Source of the DNA: Prolixibacter denitrificans
GTDB taxonomy: Bacteria; Bacteroidota; Bacteroidia; Bacteroidales; Prolixibacteraceae
Length of the DNA stretch: 39,766 nucleotides
Direction of reading: 5' to 3'
Assembly: GCF_003014495.1 (NCBI RefSeq)
Contig: NZ_PYGC01000017.1
Location: 1-39,766, forward strand
Shown: positions 22,720-32,764 of the stretch, in pieces
How the letters are laid out: each line of letters opens with the position of its first letter
How positions within the stretch are numbered: position 1 is the first letter of the stretch
Program-made: the position numbers and the translations under genes
Notes under the pieces: model-generated
The model's database searches: none
The model's input: the letters and a program-made list of their open reading frames with translations, nothing else
What the model was told of the DNA's origin: nothing

Positions 22720-24474
22720 CTATTTCGCGTCCATGACTTCCGTTGCTGGTGAAATCCCATTCTCATTAAAGGCTTCCACCGTGAAGTAATAAGGCTGATC
22801 GACATTCAAACTGCGAATATCGAGCGAATCTTTGCCATAAACCAGCCATGAATTGTAAAGCTTGTCAGGAGCAATTCCCCAGCGGACATTGTACCCTTGA
22901 GCTTTAGACTGTGCTTTCCAGGTAAGATGAGCATTACGTCGATCGCTGTTGCGCGCCACCTCAAACGGCTTCACTTTTCCCGGTTTCTTCCCATTTCCGT
23001 TTCCAAAGATTCGTAATCCGGAAATCGCCAGGTAAGGCGTCGGCACATGATAACTGGTAAACCGGATGTAACGGGCCTTCACCGGCTCGGCAAGTTGCAC
23101 GTAGTCGTTAGGAACATCCTTGTGATTGTTCCGCTTGTCGACAATAACGGACCAGGTCTTTCCATCGCTGGAGCCCTCGATTACGTATTGCTCATAAAGA
23201 TTCTTTTGCCGGCCGTAAATATTCGAATGATAATCATGGTAATTAACCTGTATGGCCCGAATGGTCGAAACCGAACCCAAATCCATCTTCAGCCATTGAG
23301 GCTTGTCGGTATTAGCGGCCACCCAGAAGGTTTTTACATGCTCGTCATTCACATGTTCCGGAACAAAATCCTTCAAATGCGACGACGCTTCAATCGGCTT
23401 GTTGTACGAAAGCAACATCCAACCGGTAAATTTTCCCTGTTCGCCAGGCTCTGCCGGTGCATAATGCGGATAATCGCCATAGTTCATGTTACAATGCATC
23501 AAACCGTCTTTATCGAAGAAGGTAGGAAACATACCAATCCGCCGTTCGAATTTGTAATTCACCGAGATGTGCATGGTAGCGAAATGCCAGAGTTGTTGGC
23601 CGGGTCCTTTGACCGTGCTCCCATGACCGGCACCGTTAATAAAACCTCCCGGTTTGTAGCTGACCGGATTATTCGGCATATACGTGTACGGCCCCAGCGG
23701 CGAATCGGCTATATACACCCCGTCGGCATATGTATTCCACTCGGTACCCGGCGCAGCATATTGCATGTAATATTTGCCATTGTGTTTCGTCAACCAGGCA
23801 CCTTCCATGTACCCGCTGAGTTTCGGATCGTTATGATTCGGGCCAAAGCGCTCCCAACCGTGCTTATCTTCGTGAAGTTTGAATAATTTGACGGTTTCCG
23901 ATTTCTTGATGAAGCGATTTTTCGGGTCCAACTCCATTCCCCGAATGGGAAAAGTATTGGACGAGCCCCAGAACATATAAGCCTTCCCGTCATCATCCAT
24001 GAAAAAGTCGGGATCCTGCAGGTTCCACAAAATCGCGGGTACCGCTTTCCAGTCTCCCTTTCGGGGATTATCGGTATATAGCAAACTCATATTCCCGGAA
24101 GGATCACCGGTGACATACAGGATGGAATCTTTGTAGTTGTAGGCAGCTGGAGCATTGGAGCCCTGAAAATACCAATCCTGCGGCTTAATGAATTGCCAGT
24201 GAGTTAAATCATCGGAGTACCAGTAGCCCAGCGACCGGGTGACGAACATATAGTATTTTCCCCGGAAGGAAACCACCGCCGGATCGGCGCCGGAACGGTA
24301 CGAAATATTCCGGTGCGAATTAACAATCATGTAGGTGTAATCGATGTTGATCGGATTACAGTAGGTAACCGGCTGTTCAGCGGGCTCCTGACTCGGTTGG
24401 GCTTCTAATTTAAATGCCATTGTGGATATCCCCAACACAAGAGCTGCAAAAACAAATAACTTTCTGGTTTTCAT
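22720..24474 (-). CDS. GH43-type glycosidase with discoidin and FnIII-like domains
   Basis: The 584-residue exported protein has a signal peptide (MKTRKLFVFAALVLGISTMAF) and a five-bladed GH43-like catalytic domain. The Asp of SGADPAVV is the likely base, the Asp of LQDPDFFMDDDG the likely pKa modulator, and the Glu of GYMEGAWLTKHNGKYYMQYA the likely acid. An F5/8-type C (discoidin) sugar-binding domain follows (about 365-500, with WLKMDLGSVSTIRAIQV and YIRF), then an FnIII-like module near the C-terminus. It probably acts on arabinose- or xylose-containing glycans. No SusC/SusD genes lie nearby. The ATG at 24474 is chosen as the signal start; 24495 and 24519 are alternatives. Confidence 0.88.
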   Translation of the reverse strand: MKTRKLFVFAALVLGISTMAFKLEAQPSQEPAEQPVTYCNPINIDYTYMIVNSHRNISYRSGADPAVVSFRGKYYMFVTRSLGYWYSDDLTHWQFIKPQDWYFQGSNAPAAYNYKDSILYVTGDPSGNMSLLYTDNPRKGDWKAVPAILWNLQDPDFFMDDDGKAYMFWGSSNTFPIRGMELDPKNRFIKKSETVKLFKLHEDKHGWERFGPNHNDPKLSGYMEGAWLTKHNGKYYMQYAAPGTEWNTYADGVYIADSPLGPYTYMPNNPVSYKPGGFINGAGHGSTVKGPGQQLWHFATMHISVNYKFERRIGMFPTFFDKDGLMHCNMNYGDYPHYAPAEPGEQGKFTGWMLLSYNKPIEASSHLKDFVPEHVNDEHVKTFWVAANTDKPQWLKMDLGSVSTIRAIQVNYHDYHSNIYGRQKNLYEQYVIEGSSDGKTWSVIVDKRNNHKDVPNDYVQLAEPVKARYIRFTSYHVPTPYLAISGLRIFGNGNGKKPGKVKPFEVARNSDRRNAHLTWKAQSKAQGYNVRWGIAPDKLYNSWLVYGKDSLDIRSLNVDQPYYFTVEAFNENGISPATEVMDAK

Positions 24475-24742
24475 GTTGTGTTTCTTATTTTTCATAGGAC
24501 AGATACAGATGAAGTGCACTCATCCAATGTGCTATTGTTCTTCAAAAATAACAGACATCGGGCATTTATCATTCACCAGCCTCGCTTTTCGTACCCCGAT
24601 AGCGTACTCAGAACAACTTATAGCGTTTACCTCTGCTATCACAACCATGTTACATTTTATTGTAAAACAATTATTTAGATTTCTTCTAATTGCCTGATCA
24701 GATAATAATTAGTAACTTTTCATTTCACCAAAATGACGGATA

Positions 24743-26173
24743 ATGGCACTTAAAAACAAAGTTTTTAGCCTGGCCGTAAATACAGCAATTACTAACCGAA
24801 TTTTCCGAAACATTGCTTCACAAAAACTGGACAGGTATCTACACAAAGCATTTCTAGCTGCTGAAAGTAATGCACTTCCCACCATGCTGGAGAAACGCTA
24901 TCAGTTTGTTTCAGCTATGCTTCAAGGCATCAAAAACAACCTGGATAAAGGCTATATTTCTCCGGCTACGATGAAAAAAATGCTCAGCGTTTTCATCGGC
25001 GAAGACTTGAAGACCGACCGGCTTGAGAAAAAGAATAACGCGAGAGAAATTTACTTTCAAAAATACGGTGAATATCCGCCAGCCTTTTGCGTGCTGTCAC
25101 CTACGCAAGCCTGTAACCTGAACTGCGACGGTTGCTATGCGGTGAGTGACGAGACGGCTAATCATCGTCTTTCATATGAAACCGTTCGGCATATTGTCAG
25201 GGATGTGCACGATATCTTTGGCAGCCGGTTCATGACCATTAGCGGCGGTGAGCCTTTCATTTATAAGGATTCAGGAAAAACATTGCTTGACCTGTTCGAA
25301 GAGTTCAACGATATGTTCTTCCTTATTTACACCAACGGCACACTAATTACCAAAGAAGTAGCACAACGGCTGGCACAACTGGGAAACGTAACACCTGCCA
25401 TTTCGGTAGAAGGGTATCAACATCAAACCGATGAACGCAGAGGCACTGGCATTCATTCTCAAGTAGTGGATGCAATGGCTAATTTACGGGAGGCCGGCGT
25501 ACCGTTTGGCATTTCGGTGACCGCGACGAAAAAGAATGTCAATATTTTGCTCGACGACTATTTTTACGACTACTTCTTTGGTCAATTGGGAGCAACCTAT
25601 ATGTGGCAGTTCCAGATGATGCCGGTAGGTCGTGGAAAGGAATTGCTCGATTTGATGATTACGCCCCGTCAACGGGTCGAACTTTACCACATGTGGGAAA
25701 AACTTATCGAACAGAAGCGCTATTGTGTCGCCGACTTTTGGAACAGCGGTGCTTTAACTGAAGGTTGCCTGGCTTACGGGCGTTGGGGTGGTTATTTCTA
25801 CATCAACTGGGATGGGAAGATGATGCCTTGCGTTTTCGTGCCTTTTTACCAGGATAACGTGAATGATTTGTATGCCGAAGGGAAAACACTAGCTGATGGA
25901 CTCCATTCGAAACTGATGAAGAATGGGCGCAAATGGCAGCACGAATACGGCTTTGAGAACGGACATCACCGGGAAAATATCCTCATGCCCTGTTCTATCA
26001 AAGACAATTTCGATAACTTCCGTAAGAATATCCTGCCGGATGAAGCCATCCCGGAAAATCCACAAGCAGAGGTAATTCGTACCGATGAAGAGTATTACCG
26101 GTTTCTGACTGAATACGACCGCGAACTCTCGCATCTGACAGAAGAAATCTGGCAAAAAACCTATCTGGCTTAG
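24743..26173 (+). CDS. Radical SAM/SPASM-type protein
   Basis: The 476-residue protein has an N-terminal helical region (about 1-110) and then a radical SAM core with Cys124-x3-Cys128-x2-Cys131 in CNLNCDGCYA and the SAM-binding SGGEPF. A C-terminal part follows with GCLAYGRWGGYFYINWDGKMMPC, which looks like a SPASM-type auxiliary cluster region. Such proteins activate or modify peptides, proteins or small substrates, but no peptide partner is seen nearby. It is a single gene, divergent from the GH43 gene (268-base gap) and ended by a bidirectional terminator shared with the nuo operon. Confidence 0.88.
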   Translation: MALKNKVFSLAVNTAITNRIFRNIASQKLDRYLHKAFLAAESNALPTMLEKRYQFVSAMLQGIKNNLDKGYISPATMKKMLSVFIGEDLKTDRLEKKNNAREIYFQKYGEYPPAFCVLSPTQACNLNCDGCYAVSDETANHRLSYETVRHIVRDVHDIFGSRFMTISGGEPFIYKDSGKTLLDLFEEFNDMFFLIYTNGTLITKEVAQRLAQLGNVTPAISVEGYQHQTDERRGTGIHSQVVDAMANLREAGVPFGISVTATKKNVNILLDDYFYDYFFGQLGATYMWQFQMMPVGRGKELLDLMITPRQRVELYHMWEKLIEQKRYCVADFWNSGALTEGCLAYGRWGGYFYINWDGKMMPCVFVPFYQDNVNDLYAEGKTLADGLHSKLMKNGRKWQHEYGFENGHHRENILMPCSIKDNFDNFRKNILPDEAIPENPQAEVIRTDEEYYRFLTEYDRELSHLTEEIWQKTYLA

Positions 26174-26177
26174 CCGA

Positions 26178-26217
26178 AAAAACAACAGAGACAAACCGAT
26201 GGGTTTGCCTCTGTTTT
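26178..26217. terminator. Bidirectional terminator between the radical SAM gene and the nuo operon
   Basis: ACAGAGACAAACC (26185-26197) pairs with GGTTTGCCTCTGT (26202-26214), 13 positions with one mismatch, around GATG. TTTT follows on the plus strand and a T-rich run on the minus strand (complement of GAAAAAAC). It lies between two convergent transcripts. Confidence 0.88.
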
Positions 26218-26227
26218 GTACCCTGAG

Positions 26228-26521
26228 TTAATGCGACTCTACGAGCATTTTAGCCGGCTGTTTCCAAACTTCAGGTGTAATAACTTTCCCTTCCTTCGTT
26301 TTTAAATAGCGGCCATTTATCGCCATCTCAGTATTGAATAAAAGATCAGTAACACCAACGTCGAACGATTCATCACCCTTTTGGGCAACTTCCACTTCGT
26401 ACCCGTTGAATGTCAGTATTGATTTGAGGTATTCGGCACGTTCGGAATTGACTGATTGTTCCACAATGGAACAGCGAACGTTATTGATTTCACCAACTTG
26501 ATGATGTGTGTTAATAGCCAT
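26228..26521 (-). CDS. 97-residue uncharacterised protein at the end of the nuo operon
   Basis: I do not recognise this protein. It is 97 residues, mixed alpha/beta by composition, with no signal peptide or transmembrane helix. The C-terminal half has DLLFNTEMAINGRYLKTKEG, and the N-terminal half SERAEYLKSILTFNGYEVEVAQ. It starts 10 bases after the nuoN stop and precedes the operon terminator, so it is transcribed with complex I. A soluble accessory or regulatory protein for this electron-input-less complex is possible but not shown. Confidence 0.7.
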   Translation of the reverse strand: MAINTHHQVGEINNVRCSIVEQSVNSERAEYLKSILTFNGYEVEVAQKGDESFDVGVTDLLFNTEMAINGRYLKTKEGKVITPEVWKQPAKMLVESH

Positions 26522-26531
26522 AACCTTTCAT

Positions 26532-27944
26532 TTAAAGTTGTGAACTGATGCTGTCGATGTATTGATAGAATACGCCTGCAAAGCCAAGTACAATAATACC
26601 AATCAGACAAACTGCCAGCACAAAATTGGTCAGCAGACTCTTCTTGATAATCGGCATGCGTTCCTCTTCCTTATCGATGAACATCGCTTTTACTACGCGT
26701 AGATAAGTGTACAGCGACAATACCAGGTTGATGGTTGCAAAGCCAAGCAACACGTACATTCCAGAGCCCATTCCGGAAGTTAGCAGGAACAGCTTACCGA
26801 AGAATCCGGCTGTCGGTGGGACACCCGCCAGCGAAAACAATGCGACCGTGAAAATGATGGCATAAAACGGATTCGATTTGTATAATCCCTTGTAATCGCT
26901 GATGGTTACTTTGCCTGTTTCGTCAGAGATTGCTTCCACAATGCTGAAGAGTGCAATATTGCTTAACAGGTAAATCACCAAGAAGTAAACCACCGAGTCA
27001 GTTCCCATATTGGACGCACCGGCAATACCAACCAGCACGAATCCCACCTGTGCAATGGATGAGAAGGCCAGGAAGCGCTTGAGGTTTTGCTGCCGCAAAG
27101 CGAAGATGTTTCCTACCGTCATACTCATAACCGAAAGCACACTGATAGCCAACAGCCACGCATTTTCCAGTTTCCCGAAAACGGTGTAAAGTACTGTAAT
27201 GAAAATGAAGATAACCGAACCTTTCGATACGACGGCCAGGTAATTGGTGACCGGCGTCGGGGCTCCTTCGAAAACATCGGCCGTCCACATGTGGAATGGA
27301 ACGATGGACATCTTGAAGGAGAATCCTGCCAGGATAAATACGAAAGCAGTCAGGGTTAAAGCATCTTCATGGATGTGCTGAATGATGGCATCGAAACCAA
27401 GGTTGCCAACCGCTCCGTACAACAGCGAAATCCCGAAAAGGGTAATTCCGGTAGAGAAAGCTGATGACAAAATGTATTTGACACCTGCTTCTGACGATTT
27501 CCGGCTGTCGGTGTTGAATGCAGCCAGTGCAGCCAGTGGCAATGACGAAAGTTCCAGTCCGAGGTACAATACCAAAATGTGACCACTGGAAAGCATTACA
27601 TACATTCCCAGCACACTGGAAAACATGAGCATGAAAAACTCTGCCGGCCGTTTTGATTCGATAATCCACTGTTTCGCCGAAAAGGCAATCAGCAACAGTC
27701 CCAGGTTCAGGATATTCTTTTCCAGCACAATCAACGCTGTGGTGTGGTAAAATCCCTGAAACAGGTAACCATCTTTGATGGGAATAAATCCGGCCACAAA
27801 GTTGATGATGAGCATCACATTGACGATGTTCATGAAGCGTTCGGGCTTTTTGTCTACTCCCATGAGATTGAGGATGAACAGCACCACAATCATCAGGGAG
27901 ATTAGCCACTCGAAACGCATGATTATAATTGATTCGTTAATCAT
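26532..27944 (-). CDS. nuoN: NADH-quinone oxidoreductase subunit N
   Basis: The 470-residue protein is an antiporter-like membrane subunit of complex I with about 14 transmembrane helices. Conserved segments include SSGHILVLYLGLELSSLPLAALAAF with the key Glu, and FKMSIVPFHMWTADVFEGAP. It is one of the three proton-pumping units and sits in the inner membrane. It is separated from nuoM by 60 bases. The start at 27944 follows GAAAG; an internal start at 27920 is less likely. Confidence 0.96.
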   Translation of the reverse strand: MINESIIIMRFEWLISLMIVVLFILNLMGVDKKPERFMNIVNVMLIINFVAGFIPIKDGYLFQGFYHTTALIVLEKNILNLGLLLIAFSAKQWIIESKRPAEFFMLMFSSVLGMYVMLSSGHILVLYLGLELSSLPLAALAAFNTDSRKSSEAGVKYILSSAFSTGITLFGISLLYGAVGNLGFDAIIQHIHEDALTLTAFVFILAGFSFKMSIVPFHMWTADVFEGAPTPVTNYLAVVSKGSVIFIFITVLYTVFGKLENAWLLAISVLSVMSMTVGNIFALRQQNLKRFLAFSSIAQVGFVLVGIAGASNMGTDSVVYFLVIYLLSNIALFSIVEAISDETGKVTISDYKGLYKSNPFYAIIFTVALFSLAGVPPTAGFFGKLFLLTSGMGSGMYVLLGFATINLVLSLYTYLRVVKAMFIDKEEERMPIIKKSLLTNFVLAVCLIGIIVLGFAGVFYQYIDSISSQL

Positions 27945-28004
27945 CTTTCAATTGTATTCCGTTGTTAACATTGAAATTTTCTATCCTTTTTCCGAAGTCC
28001 ACTC

Positions 28005-29501
28005 TTATCCTGCATGCAGATGGTTAAAAATTTCCTGAACATCGGCATTAATGAGATGCATGAAAAGGAACGGGGCCAAACCAATCAACACAATGCCCAC
28101 GATGAGAATCACCGCAGCCCAACGTTCGTTCCAGCTGGCATCTTTTAATAAAGCGTATTCCTTTCTGGTAATGGTTCCCCAGATAGCAAACCCGGTTGCC
28201 CGGAGAATATATACCGCTGTAATCACAATGGAAGCAGCTGCCAGAATGGTAGCAACCCGGTAGAAAATACCGGTGTGTACCCACGAACCGACAAATACCG
28301 TCATCTCGGAAACGAAACCGCTGAATCCCGGCAAACCAAGCGACGTTAAACCGGCAATGATGAAAACAGTCCCGATGAAAGGCATCTGCTTTAGTACACC
28401 GCCAAGTTCATTGCTCATTCGGGTGTGTGCCCGGTCGTATATCATTCCAATAGCGGCAAAGAAGAGGGCTGTCATGATACCGTGTGATACCATCTGCAAC
28501 ACTGCTCCGGCAAAAGCCACTTTCGTAATCATCGCAACACCCAGCACCACAAAACCAACGTGGCTTACCGATGAGTATGCGTTCATGTATTTCAAATCCT
28601 TTTGCATCAGTGTGGCCAAAGCGCCGTAGAAAATAGCGATAGTTGCCAGGATGATGAAAATCCAGGAATATTCGCGGGCTGCATCGGGCATCAGGTAAGT
28701 AGCTACGCGCAGCAAACCGTAACCTCCGAGCTTCATGGAAATACCGGCAAGGAACATCGAAGCCGCTGTCGGTGCGGAAGAGTGACCATCGGGTGCCCAT
28801 GTGTGAAACGGGAACATACCGGTAAACACCCCAAATCCAATGAAGGTGAGGAAATAGAGAATCACCTGAACATTCATGGGCAGATGCATGTGCGACAGCT
28901 TCATGATATCCCAAGTGTGCTCGCCGCCAAACCAGCCCGAAGCAAAGTAAAGTCCAACAATTCCCAGGAAGACCAAGGCCGAACCGGTCATCAGCATCAA
29001 AGCCAGTTTCATGGCATTGTTCTCTTTCTTTCCGGTTCCCCAAATCCCGATAAGGAGATACTTAGGAATCACCGCCAGTTCGAGGAAGAAGAACATGGAA
29101 AACAGGTTAAGCGAAATGAAGAACCCGTAGGCTCCAACACTCAACAGCAACAGCATGAAGAAAAACTCTTTCACCTGCTTTTCAATTTTCCAGGAAACCA
29201 GCACACCGGCCAGTACAACAACTGCGGTCAGTAAAATCATCACCAGCGATATGCCATCCACACCAATGTGGTAGTTGATGCCTAGCGGCCGAAACCAAAC
29301 ACGTGATGATTCGAACAGCATTTGTGCTGTTGCTCCGGCATGGCGTAACGAAACATATTGTGCCGTCAGCCAACTGGCAAAAATCACCTGAAGCGCACTT
29401 CCTGCCAGCGTAATTTTCCGGATGAGTTGATCGCTTTTAACCAGCAGAATACCTACGACGGTCAAAAGCGGTATGAGTATCAGTAGAGACAGAATATTCA
29501 T
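28005..29501 (-). CDS. nuoM: NADH-quinone oxidoreductase subunit M
   Basis: The 498-residue antiporter-like proton-pumping subunit has the GVDGISLVMILLTAVV region, FFFLELAVIPKYLLIGIWG with the conserved Glu, and GMFPFHTWAPDGHSSAPTAASMFLAG with the lysine/histidine-rich helix region. About 14 transmembrane helices are expected. Only 2 bases separate its start from the nuoL stop. Confidence 0.97.
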   Translation of the reverse strand: MNILSLLILIPLLTVVGILLVKSDQLIRKITLAGSALQVIFASWLTAQYVSLRHAGATAQMLFESSRVWFRPLGINYHIGVDGISLVMILLTAVVVLAGVLVSWKIEKQVKEFFFMLLLLSVGAYGFFISLNLFSMFFFLELAVIPKYLLIGIWGTGKKENNAMKLALMLMTGSALVFLGIVGLYFASGWFGGEHTWDIMKLSHMHLPMNVQVILYFLTFIGFGVFTGMFPFHTWAPDGHSSAPTAASMFLAGISMKLGGYGLLRVATYLMPDAAREYSWIFIILATIAIFYGALATLMQKDLKYMNAYSSVSHVGFVVLGVAMITKVAFAGAVLQMVSHGIMTALFFAAIGMIYDRAHTRMSNELGGVLKQMPFIGTVFIIAGLTSLGLPGFSGFVSEMTVFVGSWVHTGIFYRVATILAAASIVITAVYILRATGFAIWGTITRKEYALLKDASWNERWAAVILIVGIVLIGLAPFLFMHLINADVQEIFNHLHAG

Positions 29502-29503
29502 CG

Positions 29504-31438
29504 TTATGCGAATTTATAGAGTAACAATACCACCAGAAGCAGTACGCCACCAAAGAAATACATGGTGTAAGCCTGCAGTTTTCCGGATTGAACACGCTTA
29601 ATGGCATGCGACAAAGCAATCGTCAGGCTACCGGTTTTTTGAACCGTGCCATCAACTACATTGCGGTCGAACCAGGCTGACGGCCTTCCCATCAATTTGA
29701 AGACAATCTTTTTGGTGATGAACAAGTATATTTCGTCGATATAAAATTTCCGGTAAGCAGCACGGTAGAAACCTCCCAGTGCGTTGACAATCCGTTGCGG
29801 TACATCCGATTCTTTCCGGTAAAGAATAGCGGCAGCCACAATACTCAGAACACCTAATCCTACCGGGAGAATGATATGACTCAATTCGATAGGCAGTTCC
29901 AGTGGTTTTCCTGTAGCACTAATAAAATCACCGAAAGGAATAAATCCGCCAAATACAGCTCCAACAGCCAGTAACATCATCGGAATCATCATGGCCCACT
30001 CACCCTTCTCATGGTTATGCGCATGAGCATCGGGTGTTTTGTGCCAGAAAATCATGAAGTATAAACGGAAGATGTAGAAGGCAGTCAATGTACCGGCAAT
30101 CAATCCAACCCAATAAATGATCGGATTACTTTGTTCTGCTGCGCTAAAAATGGCTTCCTTACTAAAGAATCCTGCAAAAGGAGGAATTCCGGAAATGGCC
30201 AGAGCTGCCAGCAAGAAGGTAATATGCGTGATGGGCATCGACTTCCGCAAGCCTCCCATATCTTTCATCTCGTTACTGTGAACGGCATGAATAATGGAAC
30301 CAGCTCCCAGGAAAAGCAGTGCTTTAAAGGAGGCATGGGTGAAAAGGTGGAACATACCGGCAGTAAAGCCTTCTGTTTTGCCGGGTCCCCATCCGGCTAC
30401 TCCCAACGCAAACAGCATAAAGCCAATCTGCGAAATGGTGGAATAAGCCAGCACCTTCTTGATATCGGTTTGCGTACATGCAATCGTAGCTGCAAACAGT
30501 GCGGTAAATGCTCCCACGTAACCGACAACAGTCAAAGCATCGGGTGCGCCCACAGCAAATATCGGGAACAAACGAGCTACCAGGTAAACACCAGCCACGA
30601 CCATCGTTGCGGCGTGAATCAAAGCAGAAATCGGTGTTGGACCTTCCATGGCATCAGGTAACCAGATGTGGAACGGAAACATCGCCGATTTACCGGCACC
30701 GCCAATGAAGACCAGAATCAGTGCCCAGGTCAGCGTGCTCATGCCCAGAAAGGACGCTCCGGTCATGGCCACCAAATAGGATGAACCCGGATGTGAAAGC
30801 CGGTCAATCAGGGTAAAGAAATCGTAACTGTGTGCGCCATAACCCAGCATCAGGATTCCAATCAGGAATCCCAGGTCGGCAAAGCGGGTTACGATAAACG
30901 CTTTCTTGGCAGCAGCCACAGCCGACGGACGACTGAAGTAGAAACCTATGAGCAGATACGATGATACGCCTACCAGCTCCCAGAAGATGTACATCTGGAA
31001 AATGTTGGTCGAAAGCACCAGTCCCAGCATGGTGAAAGTGAACAGTCCGAGGTAAGCATAGTAAGTTGTATACCGCTCCTCCCCTTTCATATACCCCAAA
31101 CTGTAGACGTGCACCATCGTCGAAACAAACGTAACGACCAGCAACATCATCACAGAAATGGGATCGAGAACCAGTCCCAGGTTAATGGACAGATCAGAGT
31201 TAAACGGTAACCAGTTCAGTTGCGCTGTCAGGTACGGGATGAATTCCCCTCCCTGCTTTCCGATAGCGAAAAAGTAATCATAAGCGGTTATCAGCGCAAG
31301 AACCAGCGAAGCTCCTAAAATCACCGAGCCAATCACTCCCGAGAAGCGGACCGAAATATGCTTTCCGGCCAGCCCCAGCAACAGGAAGCTGAGCAGCGGC
31401 AATAACGGTATGAGTAGTACAATATTATCTAAAGTCAT
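29504..31438 (-). CDS. nuoL: NADH-quinone oxidoreductase subunit L
   Basis: The 644-residue largest antiporter-like subunit of complex I has FWELVGVSSYLLIGFYF with the conserved Glu, GKSAMFPFHIWLPDAMEGPTPISALIHAATMV with the conserved Lys region, and THASFKALLFLGAG. The C-terminal extension, which forms the long lateral helix in known structures, is present, and the length is typical. It lies 3 bases from nuoK. Confidence 0.97.
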   Translation of the reverse strand: MTLDNIVLLIPLLPLLSFLLLGLAGKHISVRFSGVIGSVILGASLVLALITAYDYFFAIGKQGGEFIPYLTAQLNWLPFNSDLSINLGLVLDPISVMMLLVVTFVSTMVHVYSLGYMKGEERYTTYYAYLGLFTFTMLGLVLSTNIFQMYIFWELVGVSSYLLIGFYFSRPSAVAAAKKAFIVTRFADLGFLIGILMLGYGAHSYDFFTLIDRLSHPGSSYLVAMTGASFLGMSTLTWALILVFIGGAGKSAMFPFHIWLPDAMEGPTPISALIHAATMVVAGVYLVARLFPIFAVGAPDALTVVGYVGAFTALFAATIACTQTDIKKVLAYSTISQIGFMLFALGVAGWGPGKTEGFTAGMFHLFTHASFKALLFLGAGSIIHAVHSNEMKDMGGLRKSMPITHITFLLAALAISGIPPFAGFFSKEAIFSAAEQSNPIIYWVGLIAGTLTAFYIFRLYFMIFWHKTPDAHAHNHEKGEWAMMIPMMLLAVGAVFGGFIPFGDFISATGKPLELPIELSHIILPVGLGVLSIVAAAILYRKESDVPQRIVNALGGFYRAAYRKFYIDEIYLFITKKIVFKLMGRPSAWFDRNVVDGTVQKTGSLTIALSHAIKRVQSGKLQAYTMYFFGGVLLLVVLLLYKFA

Positions 31439-31441
31439 AGC

Positions 31442-31756
31442 TTAGAATTTCATGGTGTCAACTTCCTCAACATCGACGGTATTGAACTTGCGGAACAGGT
31501 TGATGATGATGGCAATCGCCAGCGAAACCTCGGCCGCAGCTACCGCGATGATAAAGAGGGTGAAAAATATTCCTTCCAGCTGATTCGGAAACAGGTACTT
31601 GTTGAACGCGATAAAATTGATGTTCACGCTGTTCAGAATCAGTTCCACCGACATGAGCATGGTAATCATGTTACGCCGGGTGAAAAATCCATAAATCCCC
31701 AGGAAAAACAGGGCCGAACTGAGAATCAGCAAATGTGCTAATGGTACTTGTTCCAT
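31442..31756 (-). CDS. nuoK: NADH-quinone oxidoreductase subunit K
   Basis: The 104-residue membrane subunit has three transmembrane helices. The conserved Glu residues lie in MLMSVELILNSVNINFIAF and VAAAEVSLAIAIIINLF. These glutamates form part of the proton path next to NuoJ and NuoN. The length matches the family. It starts 4 bases after the nuoJ stop. Confidence 0.97.
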   Translation of the reverse strand: MEQVPLAHLLILSSALFFLGIYGFFTRRNMITMLMSVELILNSVNINFIAFNKYLFPNQLEGIFFTLFIIAVAAAEVSLAIAIIINLFRKFNTVDVEEVDTMKF

Positions 31757-31760
31757 AACG

Positions 31761-32273
31761 TTATTTCTTTTGAATTTTCACTGCAATCACAATACATCCC
31801 ACCAGTGCCGCCAGCAGCAAAAAGCTGACAATCTCAAACGGGTAAACATATCCATGGTGATGGTAATCGAGCATTTGCCGTCCGATGCTTCGGGCTGAAT
31901 GATCGATTCCCGCCTCAGTCGTTACTTTGAATGCAGTCTTGTAAAAAACTCCCAACACGACAATCAAACCGAAAGCAGCCATACTAGCTCCAGCCACAAT
32001 TCGTTTGAAAAGAGGCTTCGGCAGCTTGTCTCCTGCCTGATGTGTCAGGAAAATCGAAAAGATAATCAGGACGATGATCCCGCCCACGTAGATTAACACC
32101 TGCAGTGCCGCGATGAAATCCATGTTCATCAGAATATAAATTCCGGCAATCCCAATCAGGGAAAAGAGTAGGTATATCGCCGCGCGGAATATCTTCCGGG
32201 TAAAAACGCTCATCGCACCAAAAACAAGCACAAGAGCCGAAACGATATAAAATATGATGGTTGATGCACTCAT
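31761..32273 (-). CDS. nuoJ: NADH-quinone oxidoreductase subunit J
   Basis: The 170-residue protein is a five-helix membrane subunit. The conserved segment LLFSLIGIAGIYILMNMDFIAALQVLIYVGGIIVLIIF, with the pi-bulge helix that moves during catalysis, is intact. It overlaps the end of nuoI by 4 bases (ATGA), so translational coupling is likely. Confidence 0.96.
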   Translation of the reverse strand: MSASTIIFYIVSALVLVFGAMSVFTRKIFRAAIYLLFSLIGIAGIYILMNMDFIAALQVLIYVGGIIVLIIFSIFLTHQAGDKLPKPLFKRIVAGASMAAFGLIVVLGVFYKTAFKVTTEAGIDHSARSIGRQMLDYHHHGYVYPFEIVSFLLLAALVGCIVIAVKIQKK

Positions 32274-32749
32274 TTCTTTGCGCTTTTTAGTTTTGAACCA
32301 GGTTGATTGAGCACCTTGGTAAGTACTTTCCGGTCGTAAACCGAATGTTCGAAGGCGTTGGACATTTTAATCGCATCCTGCGGGCATGCATCGATGCATT
32401 GACCACAAAACGTGCAAAGTCCCAAGTGATAGACCCACTTGTCCAATTCCTTTTTCTTTTTGCCCTCCGGCGTTACCACCTGTTGTGTAATGATTTTGAT
32501 GGAACCGTTGGGACAGTTCATCTCACAAATGGTACAGCCGGTACACAAGTGCTCGTTATTCTCGTCGTGCGGAAGAACCACTTCGCCCTGAAACCGGTCA
32601 GGAATGTATAGGGTGTCGCGGTTTTCCGGATATTGTTCCGTCAGGATCTTCTTCGGATGCACCAGGTAGTGCCCGGTCAGCATCATCCCTTTCCAGAGAG
32701 AAGAAAATCCGTACCAGATTGCTCTGAAATATTGATATATGCTATTCAT
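32270..32749 (-). CDS. nuoI: NADH-quinone oxidoreductase subunit I
   Basis: The 159-residue subunit has two [4Fe-4S] ferredoxin motifs: Cys69, 72, 75 and 79 in CTGCTICEMNCP, and Cys112, 115, 118 and 122 in CTFCGQCIDACP. They hold clusters N6a and N6b, which lead electrons to NuoB. In this operon, without nuoEFG, they are the likely entry point for an external donor such as ferredoxin. Confidence 0.97.
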   Translation of the reverse strand: MNSIYQYFRAIWYGFSSLWKGMMLTGHYLVHPKKILTEQYPENRDTLYIPDRFQGEVVLPHDENNEHLCTGCTICEMNCPNGSIKIITQQVVTPEGKKKKELDKWVYHLGLCTFCGQCIDACPQDAIKMSNAFEHSVYDRKVLTKVLNQPGSKLKSAKK

Positions 32750-32764
32750 CTTACCCTCCTTCGT

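Noticed and set aside
23047-23886. 279-residue plus-strand frame opposite the GH43 gene
   Set aside because: Antisense shadow of a gene with intact GH43 catalytic motifs; no known domain.
22720-24474. Polysaccharide utilisation locus around the GH43 and GH31 genes
   Set aside because: No SusC/SusD pair or hybrid two-component or ECF regulator lies nearby, and the two enzymes are 4 kb apart with unrelated genes between.
28602-29234. 210-residue plus-strand frame opposite nuoM
   Set aside because: Low-complexity Gln/His-rich translation, antisense to a conserved subunit.
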